NCBI RefSeq assembly: GCF_046541315.1
Contig: NZ_JBKHDN010000001.1
Location: 11,996 to 75,995 of the forward strand
Source: Lamprobacter sp046541315
GTDB taxonomy: Bacteria > Pseudomonadota > Gammaproteobacteria > Chromatiales > Chromatiaceae
Length of the DNA: 64,000 nucleotides
Reading direction: 5' to 3'
The notes under the pieces are model-generated. The model did not search any database. It saw nothing but the letters and a program-made list of their open reading frames with translations, and was not told the origin of the DNA. The stretch's first letter is position 1, and every line of letters starts with the position of its first letter. Positions 27,888 to 37,923 of the stretch are shown in pieces. A program made the translations under genes and the position numbers.

Positions 27888-30049
27888 CGGGCGCGGCTCC
27901 GCTCGCGCCGGCGCGCGACCAGGAACGCAGGGATGGCGCCGAGGATCAGGATCGCCACCAGCGCCGCGATCGGCCAGAGCACCGGTGGATTCCATCGCGC
28001 GCGCAGCTGCTCGCGCAACGCGGGATCGAGTCGCCGATACTTGAGGGTGTTATTCGCCATCAGATTCGGCTTCACGTTGTCGAGCCACTGGTGGTGCAGG
28101 CTGAAGGCCTTGGGATAGAAGCCAAAGGACCAGGGCGCGTCGTGCCGCACGATCTCGGTCATCCGATCGATCACGGCCTGGCGCTCGGGGCCGTCATCCA
28201 TGTTCTTCATCCGCTCGAAGAGCCGGTCGAACTCCGGATTCTGGTAATTGGCCGCGTTCTCGCCGCCATCGACCTTGCGGTTGGGACCATAGAGCAGGAA
28301 GAAGAAGTTCTCCGGGTCCGGATAGTCGGCATTCCAGCCCCACATGAAGACCTGACCGGTGCCCTTGCGCATCTTCTCCTGAAAGCGATTGTAATCGGTG
28401 GCGCGCACGACCAGCTCGATGCCGAGCTTGGCGAACCGCTTGCGCATCCAGTTCAGCCGCGCCTTGCCGTCGGGCCCGGCATCCATGGCCTCATAGTAGA
28501 TGGTCAACGGGCGGCCGCTGTCGGGATCGCGTCCGTCCCGGTAGCCGGCCTCAGCGAGCAGCGCCTTCGCCTCGTCCAGCGATTTTCGCCGCGCGCGTCC
28601 ATCGCGCCAATCGAACACATAGGGATTGATCCCGGCCTCGCCCTGGCGGTGGCCGAAGATGCCGGGCGGCAGCGGCCCCTGCCCCTCGACGCCGCGGCCG
28701 TTGGCGAAGATCGAGATGTATTCATCGAAATCGACCGCGATACTGATCGCCTGGCGCAGCAACCGCGCGCGTTCCGACTCGCCGCCGAGCAGCGGGTCGA
28801 GCATGTTGAAGCCCATGTACCAAATCGAGGTCTGCACCGCGGTGACCAGCTCGATGCCCTTCTCGCGCATCTCATCGGTGAGATCGGCCTCGCCCGCCGC
28901 ATCGAACTGGATCGCCTGATCGAAGGCATCGGAGCTGACGCCCGAGCTGTCGTAGAACCCCTGCAGGAACTTGTTCCAGTACGGGATACTCTCCTGCTCC
29001 AGACTGTAGATGGCCCGATCGACGAAGGGCAGCGGCTGGCCGGCATCCGCGAGCAGCCCGGCGGCCCGGTCCCCGGGCATGCCCTCGCTCGGGTAGCGCT
29101 CGCCGTGGAAGTGCGGATTGCGCGCCAGCACCATGCGCAGGTTTGGATTGTTCTCGCTGAGCATGAAGGGCCCGGTGCCGACCGGATACCAATCCAGCGT
29201 CAGGTTGCTCTGTTTCATGCCGAGCTGGCCGTAGAGGGCCTCGGCCTCCCAGGGCATGGGCGCGAAGAACGGCATCGCCAGCCAATAGACGAACTGCGGA
29301 TAACGGCCCTTGAGCCGAATCCGATAGCGATAGCGGTCGATCACCTCGGCGCCCTCGAAGGGCACCTGGCGCAGATCGAAGAACAGCCGCTCGGCGTCCA
29401 CCGGGGCCGGCGCCTCGGCGGCGATGCGCTCACGCAGGGCCTTGAAGCCGAGGATGTGCTCGCCCATCAGCCCGGCGATCGGCGAATGCAGCCAGGGCGT
29501 GGCCAGGCGCTTGATCTGGTAGACATAGTCCTCGGCGATCAGCTCGCGGGTGCCGGTCTCGGGCAGGTCATGCAAGGTGTTGACGCGCGCGATCGCCTGG
29601 GCATCGAGCCGATGATAGCGGTAGACGCCCTGCGCATCCTTGGCGAAGGCGGGATGCGGCTGATAGTGGATGCCAGGCGCGATCTCGATCAGATACTCGC
29701 TCACCGCGACCTGGCGCGGATCGGCATCCGCCGGCAGCGGCTCCCCGTCCGCGTCCAGATAGCGCACCTCGGGCAGCGCCCGGGCGGTCAGCGGCACCAG
29801 CTCGTACGGGCGCTTGAGAAAATGGTATTGCAGCGGCGGCTCGTAGATTTGGGCGATGAAGGCGTATTCGTTCTCGCTGTAGGAGCGTACCGGGTCGAGG
29901 TGCTTGGGCCGCTCGGTGAAGGCGCCGTAGAGGATGTTCTCGCCGGATTGCGAGGCTGGATAGGGATTGTTCCAGGGCGGTTGGCCACAAGCGCCGAGCA
30001 GCAGCACGACGACCATCGGCAACGGCAAGAAGCGGCGGGCTCTGGACAT
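27884..30049 (-). CDS. Oligopeptide-binding lipoprotein of the ABC transporter
   Basis: A 721-residue family 5 extracellular solute-binding protein. The N-terminus LPMVVVLLLGACGQPPW has a lipobox (LGAC) for lipid anchoring. Body motifs include PKHLDPVRSYSENEYAFIAQ, WYPVGTGPFML and MWGWNADYPDPENFFFLLYG. It has a second anchor: the C-terminus WPIAALVAILILGAIPAFLV followed by ARRRERSRAR is a membrane helix with a basic end, unusual for this family. ATG 30049 with GGAAAG upstream is preferred to an ATG at 30103. It is the first gene of the operon, divergent from fabI. Confidence 0.92.
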   Translation of the reverse strand: MSRARRFLPLPMVVVLLLGACGQPPWNNPYPASQSGENILYGAFTERPKHLDPVRSYSENEYAFIAQIYEPPLQYHFLKRPYELVPLTARALPEVRYLDADGEPLPADADPRQVAVSEYLIEIAPGIHYQPHPAFAKDAQGVYRYHRLDAQAIARVNTLHDLPETGTRELIAEDYVYQIKRLATPWLHSPIAGLMGEHILGFKALRERIAAEAPAPVDAERLFFDLRQVPFEGAEVIDRYRYRIRLKGRYPQFVYWLAMPFFAPMPWEAEALYGQLGMKQSNLTLDWYPVGTGPFMLSENNPNLRMVLARNPHFHGERYPSEGMPGDRAAGLLADAGQPLPFVDRAIYSLEQESIPYWNKFLQGFYDSSGVSSDAFDQAIQFDAAGEADLTDEMREKGIELVTAVQTSIWYMGFNMLDPLLGGESERARLLRQAISIAVDFDEYISIFANGRGVEGQGPLPPGIFGHRQGEAGINPYVFDWRDGRARRKSLDEAKALLAEAGYRDGRDPDSGRPLTIYYEAMDAGPDGKARLNWMRKRFAKLGIELVVRATDYNRFQEKMRKGTGQVFMWGWNADYPDPENFFFLLYGPNRKVDGGENAANYQNPEFDRLFERMKNMDDGPERQAVIDRMTEIVRHDAPWSFGFYPKAFSLHHQWLDNVKPNLMANNTLKYRRLDPALREQLRARWNPPVLWPIAALVAILILGAIPAFLVARRRERSRAR

Positions 30050-30154
30050 GGATACTTTCCGCGCAGGCTGAGTTTCGGTAACGTTAAGGGCCGCTTGGAA
30101 CACGGGCGGTTTGCCGCGCCCCTATCCTACACAATATCCGTTTGGAGAGACTCT

Positions 30155-30931
30155 ATGGGCTTCTTGTCCGATAAACGTATCCTCATCACCGGCGTTGCCA
30201 GTAACCGCTCGATCGCCTGGGGCGTCGCCCAGGCCATGCATCGCGAGGGCGCGACCCTGGCCTTCACCTATCAGGGCGACAAGCTCAAGAGCCGGGTCGA
30301 GGATCTGGCCTCGCAATGCGATGCCGACTTCGTGCTGCCGCTCGATGTCTCCAACGACGAGGAGATCCAACACTGCTTCGCCATGCTCGGCGAGGGCTGG
30401 GACGCGCTCGATGGCATCGTGCACTCGATCGCATTCGCGCCCAAGGAACAGCTCGAGGGCGATTACGTCGATTGCGTCACGCGCGAGGGCTTCGCCACCG
30501 CGCACGATATCAGCTCTTACAGTCTGGCGGCGCTGGCCAAGGCCGGCCGGCCACTGATGCAGGGGCGCAACGGCGCCATCCTCACCATGAGCTACCTGGG
30601 CGCGGTGCGCGCGGTGCCGAATTACAACGTGATGGGGATCGCCAAGGCCAGCCTGGAGGCGAACGTGCGCTATCTGGCGGCGTCGCTCGGACCGGAGGGC
30701 ACGCGCGTCAATGCCGTCTCGGCGGGTCCGATCCGCACCCTGGCCGCCGCCGGCATCGCCGATTTCCGCTCGATGCTGAAGCAGGTCGAGGAACGCACGC
30801 CGCTGCGGCGCAACGTCACCATCGATGAGGTGGGGAACGCCGGCGCCTTCCTCTGCTCCGATCTCGCCTCCGGCATCACCGGCGACGTGCTCTACGTCGA
30901 CACCGGCTACCACATCCTCGGTCTGGGCTGA
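30155..30931 (+). CDS. fabI: Enoyl-[acyl-carrier-protein] reductase (NADH)
   Basis: A 258-residue short-chain dehydrogenase-like enzyme that reduces the enoyl-ACP double bond in each cycle of fatty-acid synthesis. NAD site ITGVASNRSIAWGVAQAM; catalytic YNVMGIAKASLEANVRYLA (Tyr-x6-Lys); DGIVHSIAFAPKEQL; AGPIRTLAAAGI. Length and motifs are those of E. coli FabI. GGAGAG stands 7 bases before the ATG. It is convergent with ppiD. Confidence 0.97.
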   Translation: MGFLSDKRILITGVASNRSIAWGVAQAMHREGATLAFTYQGDKLKSRVEDLASQCDADFVLPLDVSNDEEIQHCFAMLGEGWDALDGIVHSIAFAPKEQLEGDYVDCVTREGFATAHDISSYSLAALAKAGRPLMQGRNGAILTMSYLGAVRAVPNYNVMGIAKASLEANVRYLAASLGPEGTRVNAVSAGPIRTLAAAGIADFRSMLKQVEERTPLRRNVTIDEVGNAGAFLCSDLASGITGDVLYVDTGYHILGLG

Positions 30932-30976
30932 AATCCTGCTGACCTGAGTTCGGCGCTGGATCCTCGACCCTGGATC

Positions 30977-31004
30977 CGAGCGTCCGGATTCGAGCGTCCG
31001 GGTT
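30977..31004. repeat. 14-bp tandem duplication between fabI and ppiD
   Basis: CGAGCGTCCGGATT (30977-30990) is followed at once by CGAGCGTCCGGGTT (30991-31004), 13 of 14 bases equal, with a third partial copy (CGAGTC) behind. It lies in the 93-bp gap between convergent genes. Confidence 0.8.
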
Positions 31005-31024
31005 CGAGTCTGGGCGCCGCCGGT

Positions 31025-32959
31025 CTACAAGGAGTCGTCCGCGACGACCGGCTTGCGCTCGATCTTCGCCCGCGCCTGCATATCGGCCAACACCGCATCG
31101 ACATCGGCGGTCGCCAGCGTCCGTTCGAGCACGCCGGCCTCGGCCTCGATTTCAGCCGCGTCGAGCCGCGCCGGATCGCCGTCGATGACCTCGGAGACCA
31201 GCACCACGAAGGCATCGCCGCCGTCCTCGGCGCTGGTGCTGCCGACCCGGATCTCGGCATCCGCATCGGGCCGTGGCAGCGAGAACGCGAGCCGAATCAC
31301 CGCGGGCGGCAGCTCGTCCGCAGCGCGCCCGACTTGGCCCGCGTCAATGACCTCAAAACCCGCGGCCGCCTCGGCAAGCGTCTGTCCCGCCCGCACCCGC
31401 TCCGCGATGGCCTCGGCCTCGGCTTGGGCGGCCTCGGCGGCCTGTTGGGCCTCGAGCCGGGCGACGATCTCGTCTCTCACCTCCGCCAACGGCCGCACCG
31501 CGGGCTCGCGATGCTCGACGACCCGCAGCACCATGGCCTGCAACCCGTCGGGATCGGGCTCGAGCAGTTCACTGTTATGGCCCCGCTCCAACACCTCCTC
31601 GCTGAAGGCGGCGTCAATGACCTTCGGATGGGCAAACAGGCCCTCGCCGCCGCTGCGGTCGATCCAATCGCTCTCCTGAATCTCGAGTTCGAGGGTCTCG
31701 GCCGCCGGCACCAGGCTGTCGGGCGACTCATAGGTCAGGGTTGCGAGCTGCTCGGCCTGTTCGAAGAAGATGCCCTCGCTGCCACCGTCACGCAGCTCGG
31801 CCTTCAGCTCGTCCTTCACCGCCTCGAACGGCCGTGGCTCGCCGCCACGCTCATCCAAGACTTCGACCAGATGGTAGCCAAAGCGGCTGCGCACCGGGTC
31901 GCTCAGGGTCTCGGGTTCGAGCGCGAAGACGGCCTGCTCGAAGGCCGGATCGAGCATGCCACGGCCGATCCAGCCAAGTGCCCCGCCGCTGTCGGCGCTG
32001 CTTGGATCCTCGGAGACCTCGGCGGCCACCTCGGCAAAGGCCTCGCCGTCGCGCAGCCGCTCCTGAATGGCTAGCAGACGTTCGCGGGTCGCCGCGCGCG
32101 TGGCCCGATCGGCCTCCTCCGGGACCGTCAGCAGGATATGACGGACCCGCCGCTCGCGCGGGGCGGTGAACTCGTCGCGGCGCTGTTCATACTGCTCGCG
32201 CAAGGTCGCCTCGTCGAGGCGCTGATCCGGCGCCGAGAGACGGGCCGCATCGAGCAGCAGATAGGCGATGCGGACCTGCTCCGGGGTGGCGAACTGCTGC
32301 GGATGCTCATCGTAGTAGGCGGCGATGGCCGCATCGCTCGGCGCTTCAACGCCCTCCTCGAAGGCGACGCTCGGCACCGGCACATAGGTCAACGCCCGCT
32401 GCTGTCGCACCAGGCTCAGGCTGCGTTCGGCCAAGGCATCGGTGACGAAGGCGGTTGCGCGAATCGCGCGCGGTAGCTGGGTGATCAACAACTGACGGCG
32501 CAACGAGGCCTCATAGGCGGATGGCGTCAGGCCCTGGAGCCGCAGCACCTGTTCGTACTCGGCCTTGGAAAAGGCGCCGTCACGCTGAAAGGCGGGCTCG
32601 CCGAGGATGGCCGCGCGCACGGCCTGATCCGAGGTCCGCAGCCCCATGGCCTCGGAGTCCTCCAGGAGCAGGGTCTCGCGGATCATGCGCTCGAGGACTT
32701 CGGCGCGGATGCGCGCGTCGCCGAACAAGGCGGGATCGTAGGCATCGCCCAACTGATCCCGCAGCTGCATGCGGGTGCGATTGACGTTCTGATTGAAGGC
32801 CTGCTCGGTGATCTCGGTACCGTTGACGCTGGCGACCACCGGCTCCTTCCCTCCGCCGAAGTAGGAATCGATGCCCCAGAAGGCGAAGGGGATACTGATC
32901 AGAATGATGACGGCCCAGGCGACCCAGCCCTGCGCGCGTTCTCGGATCTCCTGCAACAT
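31025..32959 (-). CDS. ppiD: Periplasmic folding chaperone PpiD (parvulin-like)
   Basis: A 644-residue membrane-anchored periplasmic chaperone near the Sec translocon. It starts MLQEIRERAQGWVAWAVIIL with the single anchor helix (WAVIILISIPFAFWGID), then a SurA-like N-terminal region (VNGTEITEQAFNQNVNRTRM). The central parvulin domain is recognisable (RERRVRHILLTVPEEAD, SEDPSSADSGGALGWIGRGM, VRSRFGYHLVEVLDE). Length is close to the 623 of E. coli. Its place after hupB and the tRNAs is the normal gammaproteobacterial order. Confidence 0.95.
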   Translation of the reverse strand: MLQEIRERAQGWVAWAVIILISIPFAFWGIDSYFGGGKEPVVASVNGTEITEQAFNQNVNRTRMQLRDQLGDAYDPALFGDARIRAEVLERMIRETLLLEDSEAMGLRTSDQAVRAAILGEPAFQRDGAFSKAEYEQVLRLQGLTPSAYEASLRRQLLITQLPRAIRATAFVTDALAERSLSLVRQQRALTYVPVPSVAFEEGVEAPSDAAIAAYYDEHPQQFATPEQVRIAYLLLDAARLSAPDQRLDEATLREQYEQRRDEFTAPRERRVRHILLTVPEEADRATRAATRERLLAIQERLRDGEAFAEVAAEVSEDPSSADSGGALGWIGRGMLDPAFEQAVFALEPETLSDPVRSRFGYHLVEVLDERGGEPRPFEAVKDELKAELRDGGSEGIFFEQAEQLATLTYESPDSLVPAAETLELEIQESDWIDRSGGEGLFAHPKVIDAAFSEEVLERGHNSELLEPDPDGLQAMVLRVVEHREPAVRPLAEVRDEIVARLEAQQAAEAAQAEAEAIAERVRAGQTLAEAAAGFEVIDAGQVGRAADELPPAVIRLAFSLPRPDADAEIRVGSTSAEDGGDAFVVLVSEVIDGDPARLDAAEIEAEAGVLERTLATADVDAVLADMQARAKIERKPVVADDSL

Positions 32960-33001
32960 AGCGTGTCGGACTCAGCGTGCGAAGAAATGACGGGACAAAT
33001 G

Positions 33002-33033
33002 AAAACGGGGTACCCCAAGAGGATACCCCGTTT
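33002..33033 (-). terminator. Terminator after the tRNA-Val/tRNA-Asp pair
   Basis: On the minus strand AAACGGGGTATCC, a short loop, GGGGTACCCCGTTTT: about 11 pairs (plus 33003-33033) followed by TTTTCATTT. It lies 9 bases after tRNA-Asp and separates the tRNA transcript from ppiD. Confidence 0.8.
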
Positions 33034-33041
33034 CAACGTGA

Positions 33042-33118
33042 TGGCGGAGTGGACGGGACTCGAACCCGCGACCCCCGGCGTGACAGGCCGGTATTCTAAC
33101 CAACTGAACTACCACTCC
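33042..33118 (-). tRNA. tRNA-Asp(GTC)
   Basis: A 77-nt tRNA with acceptor stem GGAGTGG/CCACTCC, discriminator G, encoded CCA (plus TGG at 33042-33044), D arm TAGTTCAGTTGGTTAGA, anticodon loop CTGTCAC (anticodon GTC) and T arm CGGGTTCGAGTCCCG. It follows tRNA-Val by 27 bases in one transcript. Confidence 0.96.
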
Positions 33119-33145
33119 AAAAAACTGTGGTGCCGCAACCCTGGG

Positions 33146-33221
33146 TGGTGGGTGCTGCAGGGATCGAACCTGCGACCCTCGCCTTGTAAGGGCGATGCTC
33201 TCCCAGCTGAGCTAAGCACCC
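33146..33221 (-). tRNA. tRNA-Val(TAC)
   Basis: A 76-nt tRNA with acceptor stem GGGTGCT/AGCACCC, encoded CCA (plus TGG at 33146-33148), D arm TAGCTCAGCTGGGAGAGC, anticodon loop CTTACAA (anticodon TAC) and T arm CAGGTTCGATCCCTG. It starts 31 bases after hupB. Confidence 0.96.
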
Positions 33222-33252
33222 GATCTGCTAGGCACCCGCCCGAATGAAGCAG

Positions 33253-33525
33253 TCATTGTATCGCATCCTTGAGGGCTTTGCCAGCCTTGAATGACGGATT
33301 TTTTGAGGCCGCGATCTGGATCGCCTCGCCGGTCTGCGGGTTGCGCCCGGTGCGCGCGGCACGCTCCTTCACGGAAAAGGTACCGAATCCGATGATCGAG
33401 ACGGATTCACCGTTCTTCAGGGTGGCCGCGACGGAGTCGGTCAGCGCGTCGAGCGCGCGAGCTGCCGCAGACTTGGAGATATCGGCCGCATCGGCCATCG
33501 CGTCCACGAGTTCTGATTTATTCAT
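33253..33525 (-). CDS. hupB: DNA-binding protein HU
   Basis: A 90-residue nucleoid protein that binds and bends DNA without sequence specificity. It starts MNKSELVDAMADAADISKSA at 33525, with CAGGGGGATCA just upstream as ribosome site. The beta-arm region GFGTFSVKERAARTGRNPQT and the C-terminal ASKNPSFKAGKALKDAI are typical. The lon-hupB order is standard; a 13-bp perfect hairpin lies in the gap. Confidence 0.97.
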   Translation of the reverse strand: MNKSELVDAMADAADISKSAAARALDALTDSVAATLKNGESVSIIGFGTFSVKERAARTGRNPQTGEAIQIAASKNPSFKAGKALKDAIQ

Positions 33526-33578
33526 TGATCCCCCTGATTGACCCCATGCCCTGGGGCCGTTTTGCCGTGCGTAAACGC

Positions 33579-33608
33579 GTGAGTCGAGCCAACACTGGCT
33601 CGACTCAC
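33579..33608. repeat. 13-bp perfect hairpin in the lon-hupB gap
   Basis: GTGAGTCGAGCCA (33579-33591), loop ACAC, TGGCTCGACTCAC (33596-33608). All thirteen pairs match. No T run follows on either strand. It lies 53 bases ahead of the HU start codon, so it may end the lon message, protect its 3' end, or lie in the HU leader. Confidence 0.65.
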
Positions 33609-33814
33609 GACATGGATGAGAACGACTGTGTCGCCCTGATGAGTCCAGGATTGTTAAGGAGGTCCCCGGAGGTGTCAACCCAAAAGCAGCGGCGATGCGC
33701 GCCGGGGACGAGAACGCGGCACCCGCAAGAGTCCAGCCGCGAGGCCGCACCCGCTCGGCCGCTCAGGCCTCGCGCATCCGCCGAGCCATGCCCGCCGTCA
33801 GATGCCCGCCTGAC

Positions 33815-36262
33815 TCAGTGGTGCGTGCGCACACCCGCGTCGGGCTTCTTCTCCTCGACCGGAGGCGCGGCCTCCCCCACCGCATTCTCCTCGTCCGGAC
33901 GCGGGGCGGGCAGGCCGGCCAGCGCCAACTCCAGGACCTCGTCGATCCAGCGCACCGGTCGGATGTCCAGGCTCTGCTTGATGTTCCTGGGGATATCGAC
34001 CAGATCGCGCTCGTTCTCGTGCGGAATCAGCACCTGCTCGATACCGCCACGATGCGCCGCCAGCAGCTTCTCTTTGAGGCCGCCGATCGGCAACACCTCG
34101 CCGCGCAGCGTGATCTCGCCAGTCATGGCGACACTCGCGCGCACCGGCATCTGGGTCAGCGCCGAGACCAGGGCGGTGCACATCGCCACGCCCGCGCTCG
34201 GCCCATCCTTCGGCGTCGCGCCCTCGGGCACATGGATGTGCATGTCGTACTTCTGATGAAAATCGGTCTCGATACCGAGCGATTCGGCGCGCGAGCGCAC
34301 CACCGTCATCGCCGCCTGGATCGACTCCTGCATCACATCGCCGAGCTGGCCGGTAAAGATGAACTTGCCCTTGCCCGGCACCAACGCCGCCTCGATGCGC
34401 AACAACTCGCCGCCGACCTCGGTCCAGGCCAGACCGGTCACCTGCCCGACCTGATCGTGCTCGTCGGCCAGGCCGAAGCGGAAGCGCCGCACGCCGAGGT
34501 ACTTGTCCAACGACTTGGGCGTCACCGTGACCGTCTTGTCCGGCTTCTTCAGCAGGATCTCCTTGACCACCTTGCGACAGATCTTCGAGATCTCGCGCTC
34601 GAGATTGCGCACCCCGGCCTCGCGCGTGTAGTAGCGCACCAGGTCGCGCAAGGCGGCCTCGCGAATCGTCAGCTCGCCGCGCTTGAGCCCGTTGTTCTTC
34701 ATCTGCTTCGGGATCAGGTAGCGCTCGGCGATGTTGATCTTCTCGTCCTCGGTGTAGCCCGAGAGACGGATCACCTCCATGCGGTCGAGCAGTGCCGGCG
34801 GGATCTTCAGCGTGTTGGCGGTGGCGACGAACATCACCTCGGAGAGATCGAAATCGACCTCGAGATAATGGTCGTTGAAGGTGTTGTTCTGCTCCGGGTC
34901 GAGCACCTCGAGCAAGGCTGAGGCTGGATCGCCGCGGAAGTCCATTGCCATCTTGTCGATCTCGTCGAGCAGGAAGAACGCATTGCGCGAGCCGGCCTTG
35001 GACAGATTCTGGATGATCTTGCCCGGCAAGGCACCGATATAGGTGCGTCGGTGACCGCGGATCTCGGCCTCGTCGCGCACGCCACCAAGCGACATGCGCA
35101 CGAACTTGCGATTCGTAGCGCGGGCGATCGATTGACCGAGCGAGGTCTTGCCGACGCCGGGCGGGCCGACCAGACAGAGGATCGGCCCCTTGAGCTTGCG
35201 CACTCGCTGCTGCACGGCCAGGTACTCGGTGATGCGTTCCTTGACCTTTTCCAGCCCGTAGTGATCGGTATCGAGCACCTTCTCGGCGACACCGACATCG
35301 TTGCGGATGCGGGTGCGCTTCTTCCAAGGCACCGAGACCAGGGTGTCGATATAGTTGCGCACCACGGTCGCCTCGGCCGACATCGGCGACATCAGCTTGA
35401 GCTTGTTCAGCTCCCCTGTCGCCTTCTCCTTCACATCCTTGGGCATCCCTGCGGCCTCGATGCGCTTGCCGAGATCCTCGAGTTCGTTCGGCGCGTCCTC
35501 GAGTTCTCCCAACTCCTTCTGGATCGCCTTCATCTGCTCGTTCAGATAGTACTCGCGCTGGTTCTTCTCCATCTGCCGCTTGACGCGGCCACGGATGCGC
35601 TTCTCCATCTGCAGGATGTCGTTCTCCGACTCCATCAGCCCCATCAGATGTTCGAGGCGCTGCTGCACATCGATCATCTCCAGCACGCGCTGCTTCTCGT
35701 CGAGCTTCAGCGACATGTGCGCGGCCATGGTATCGGCCAGGCGGCTGGCCTCGTCGATGCTGGCGAGCGAGGTCAGCACCTCCGGCGGCACCTTCTTGTT
35801 GAGCTTGACGTACTGATCGAACAGGGCCACCGCCGAGCGCATCAGCACCTCTTGCTCGCGCTCGTCGGCCTCGAGCGTCTCGGCGAGCGGGGACGCGGTG
35901 GCGGTGAAGGCATCGTCGGTCGAGATGTAGCGGTTCGCCTTGGCGCGCTGATGCCCCTCGACCAGCACCTTCACCGTGCCGTCCGGCAGCTTCAGCAGCT
36001 GCAGGACGTTGGCGAGGGTGCCGATCGCGTGCAGATCCTTGACCGAGGGATCATCGACCTCGGCGTTCTTCTGTGCGACCAGCAGGATCTGCTTGTCGCT
36101 GGTCATGGCCGCGTCCAGCGCCTTGATCGACTTGTCACGGCCGACGAAGAGCGGGATCACCATGTGTGGATACACGACGACGTCGCGTAGCGGCAGTACC
36201 GGAATGGCCTGGCCGGAGGTCAGTGCATCAACGACCCCAGAGCCCGAATCACTCTTGCCCAT
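33815..36262 (-). CDS. lon: ATP-dependent protease Lon
   Basis: An 815-residue AAA+ serine protease that degrades misfolded and regulatory proteins. N-terminal substrate domain (PVLPLRDVVVYPHMVIPLFV); coiled-coil region around QMEKNQREYYLNEQMKAIQK; Walker A VGPPGVGKTSLGQSIA; Walker B FLLDEIDKM; catalytic Ser in PKDGPSAGVAM with the Lys about 43 residues later (GGLKEKLLAAHRGG). The acidic tail PVEEKKPDAGVRTHH extends slightly past the usual end. It belongs to the tig-clpP-clpX-lon run. A heat-shock promoter-like sequence lies at 36379-36406. Confidence 0.97.
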   Translation of the reverse strand: MGKSDSGSGVVDALTSGQAIPVLPLRDVVVYPHMVIPLFVGRDKSIKALDAAMTSDKQILLVAQKNAEVDDPSVKDLHAIGTLANVLQLLKLPDGTVKVLVEGHQRAKANRYISTDDAFTATASPLAETLEADEREQEVLMRSAVALFDQYVKLNKKVPPEVLTSLASIDEASRLADTMAAHMSLKLDEKQRVLEMIDVQQRLEHLMGLMESENDILQMEKRIRGRVKRQMEKNQREYYLNEQMKAIQKELGELEDAPNELEDLGKRIEAAGMPKDVKEKATGELNKLKLMSPMSAEATVVRNYIDTLVSVPWKKRTRIRNDVGVAEKVLDTDHYGLEKVKERITEYLAVQQRVRKLKGPILCLVGPPGVGKTSLGQSIARATNRKFVRMSLGGVRDEAEIRGHRRTYIGALPGKIIQNLSKAGSRNAFFLLDEIDKMAMDFRGDPASALLEVLDPEQNNTFNDHYLEVDFDLSEVMFVATANTLKIPPALLDRMEVIRLSGYTEDEKINIAERYLIPKQMKNNGLKRGELTIREAALRDLVRYYTREAGVRNLEREISKICRKVVKEILLKKPDKTVTVTPKSLDKYLGVRRFRFGLADEHDQVGQVTGLAWTEVGGELLRIEAALVPGKGKFIFTGQLGDVMQESIQAAMTVVRSRAESLGIETDFHQKYDMHIHVPEGATPKDGPSAGVAMCTALVSALTQMPVRASVAMTGEITLRGEVLPIGGLKEKLLAAHRGGIEQVLIPHENERDLVDIPRNIKQSLDIRPVRWIDEVLELALAGLPAPRPDEENAVGEAAPPVEEKKPDAGVRTHH

Positions 36263-36349
36263 AGACTGTGCCCATCTGCTGATGCCCGTCGGCCCGAGGG
36301 GCTGACCCCGTGGGGATCATCGGCCGACGTGGCAGGTGTTGCGTGAATA

Positions 36350-36377
36350 CCCGATTGGGAATGCCCGATTGGGAACG
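36350..36377. repeat. 14-bp tandem duplication upstream of lon
   Basis: CCCGATTGGGAATG (36350-36363) followed by CCCGATTGGGAACG (36364-36377), 13 of 14 equal. Each unit contains a small CCCGATTGGG inverted repeat. The pair lies between the possible heat-shock promoter and the lon leader. Confidence 0.75.
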
Positions 36378-36378
36378 A

Positions 36379-36406
36379 GGTTAGGGCGGCGCCCGGATGC
36401 TTCAAT
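36379..36406 (-). promoter_or_regulatory. Possible sigma32 promoter of lon
   Basis: On the minus strand, ATTGAAG (plus 36400-36406) resembles the sigma32 -35 element CTTGAAA, and after 13 bases CCCTAAC (plus 36380-36386) resembles the -10 element CCCCATNT. The matches are partial. Support comes mainly from lon being a heat-shock gene in related bacteria. Confidence 0.3.
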
Positions 36407-36445
36407 CAGCACCGCAGGCGCAGCTGCAAGAGAAAGACCGAGGGG

Positions 36446-37717
<1,272 letters not shown>

Positions 37718-37923
37718 AGATCATCTCTCCAAGATTGGGCGCTGCGGGGCCGGACGGAAGTGGGGCGGGGAGGACGGAACGATCGGCCGCCAAGCGTTTC
37801 CCGATCATAACCCGAGCTGTCCAGATGGCAACATGCACATCTCGACCTGCATCCGGATATAGGTCATTGCAACCGTCTTACCAACTCAGCACCGCCGGCG
37901 CCGCGTTCAAGCCGGTCGACGCC

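Noticed and set aside
28091..30931. 946-codon open frame on the plus strand
   Set aside because: Antisense to the solute-binding protein until it fuses in frame with fabI; only the fabI part (from 30155) is real.
32963..33247. 94-codon open frame on the plus strand
   Set aside because: Runs across both tRNA genes and the terminator in antisense.
33798..35327. Overlapping frame within lon
   Set aside because: Alternative frame of lon on the same strand; no start or motif of its own.
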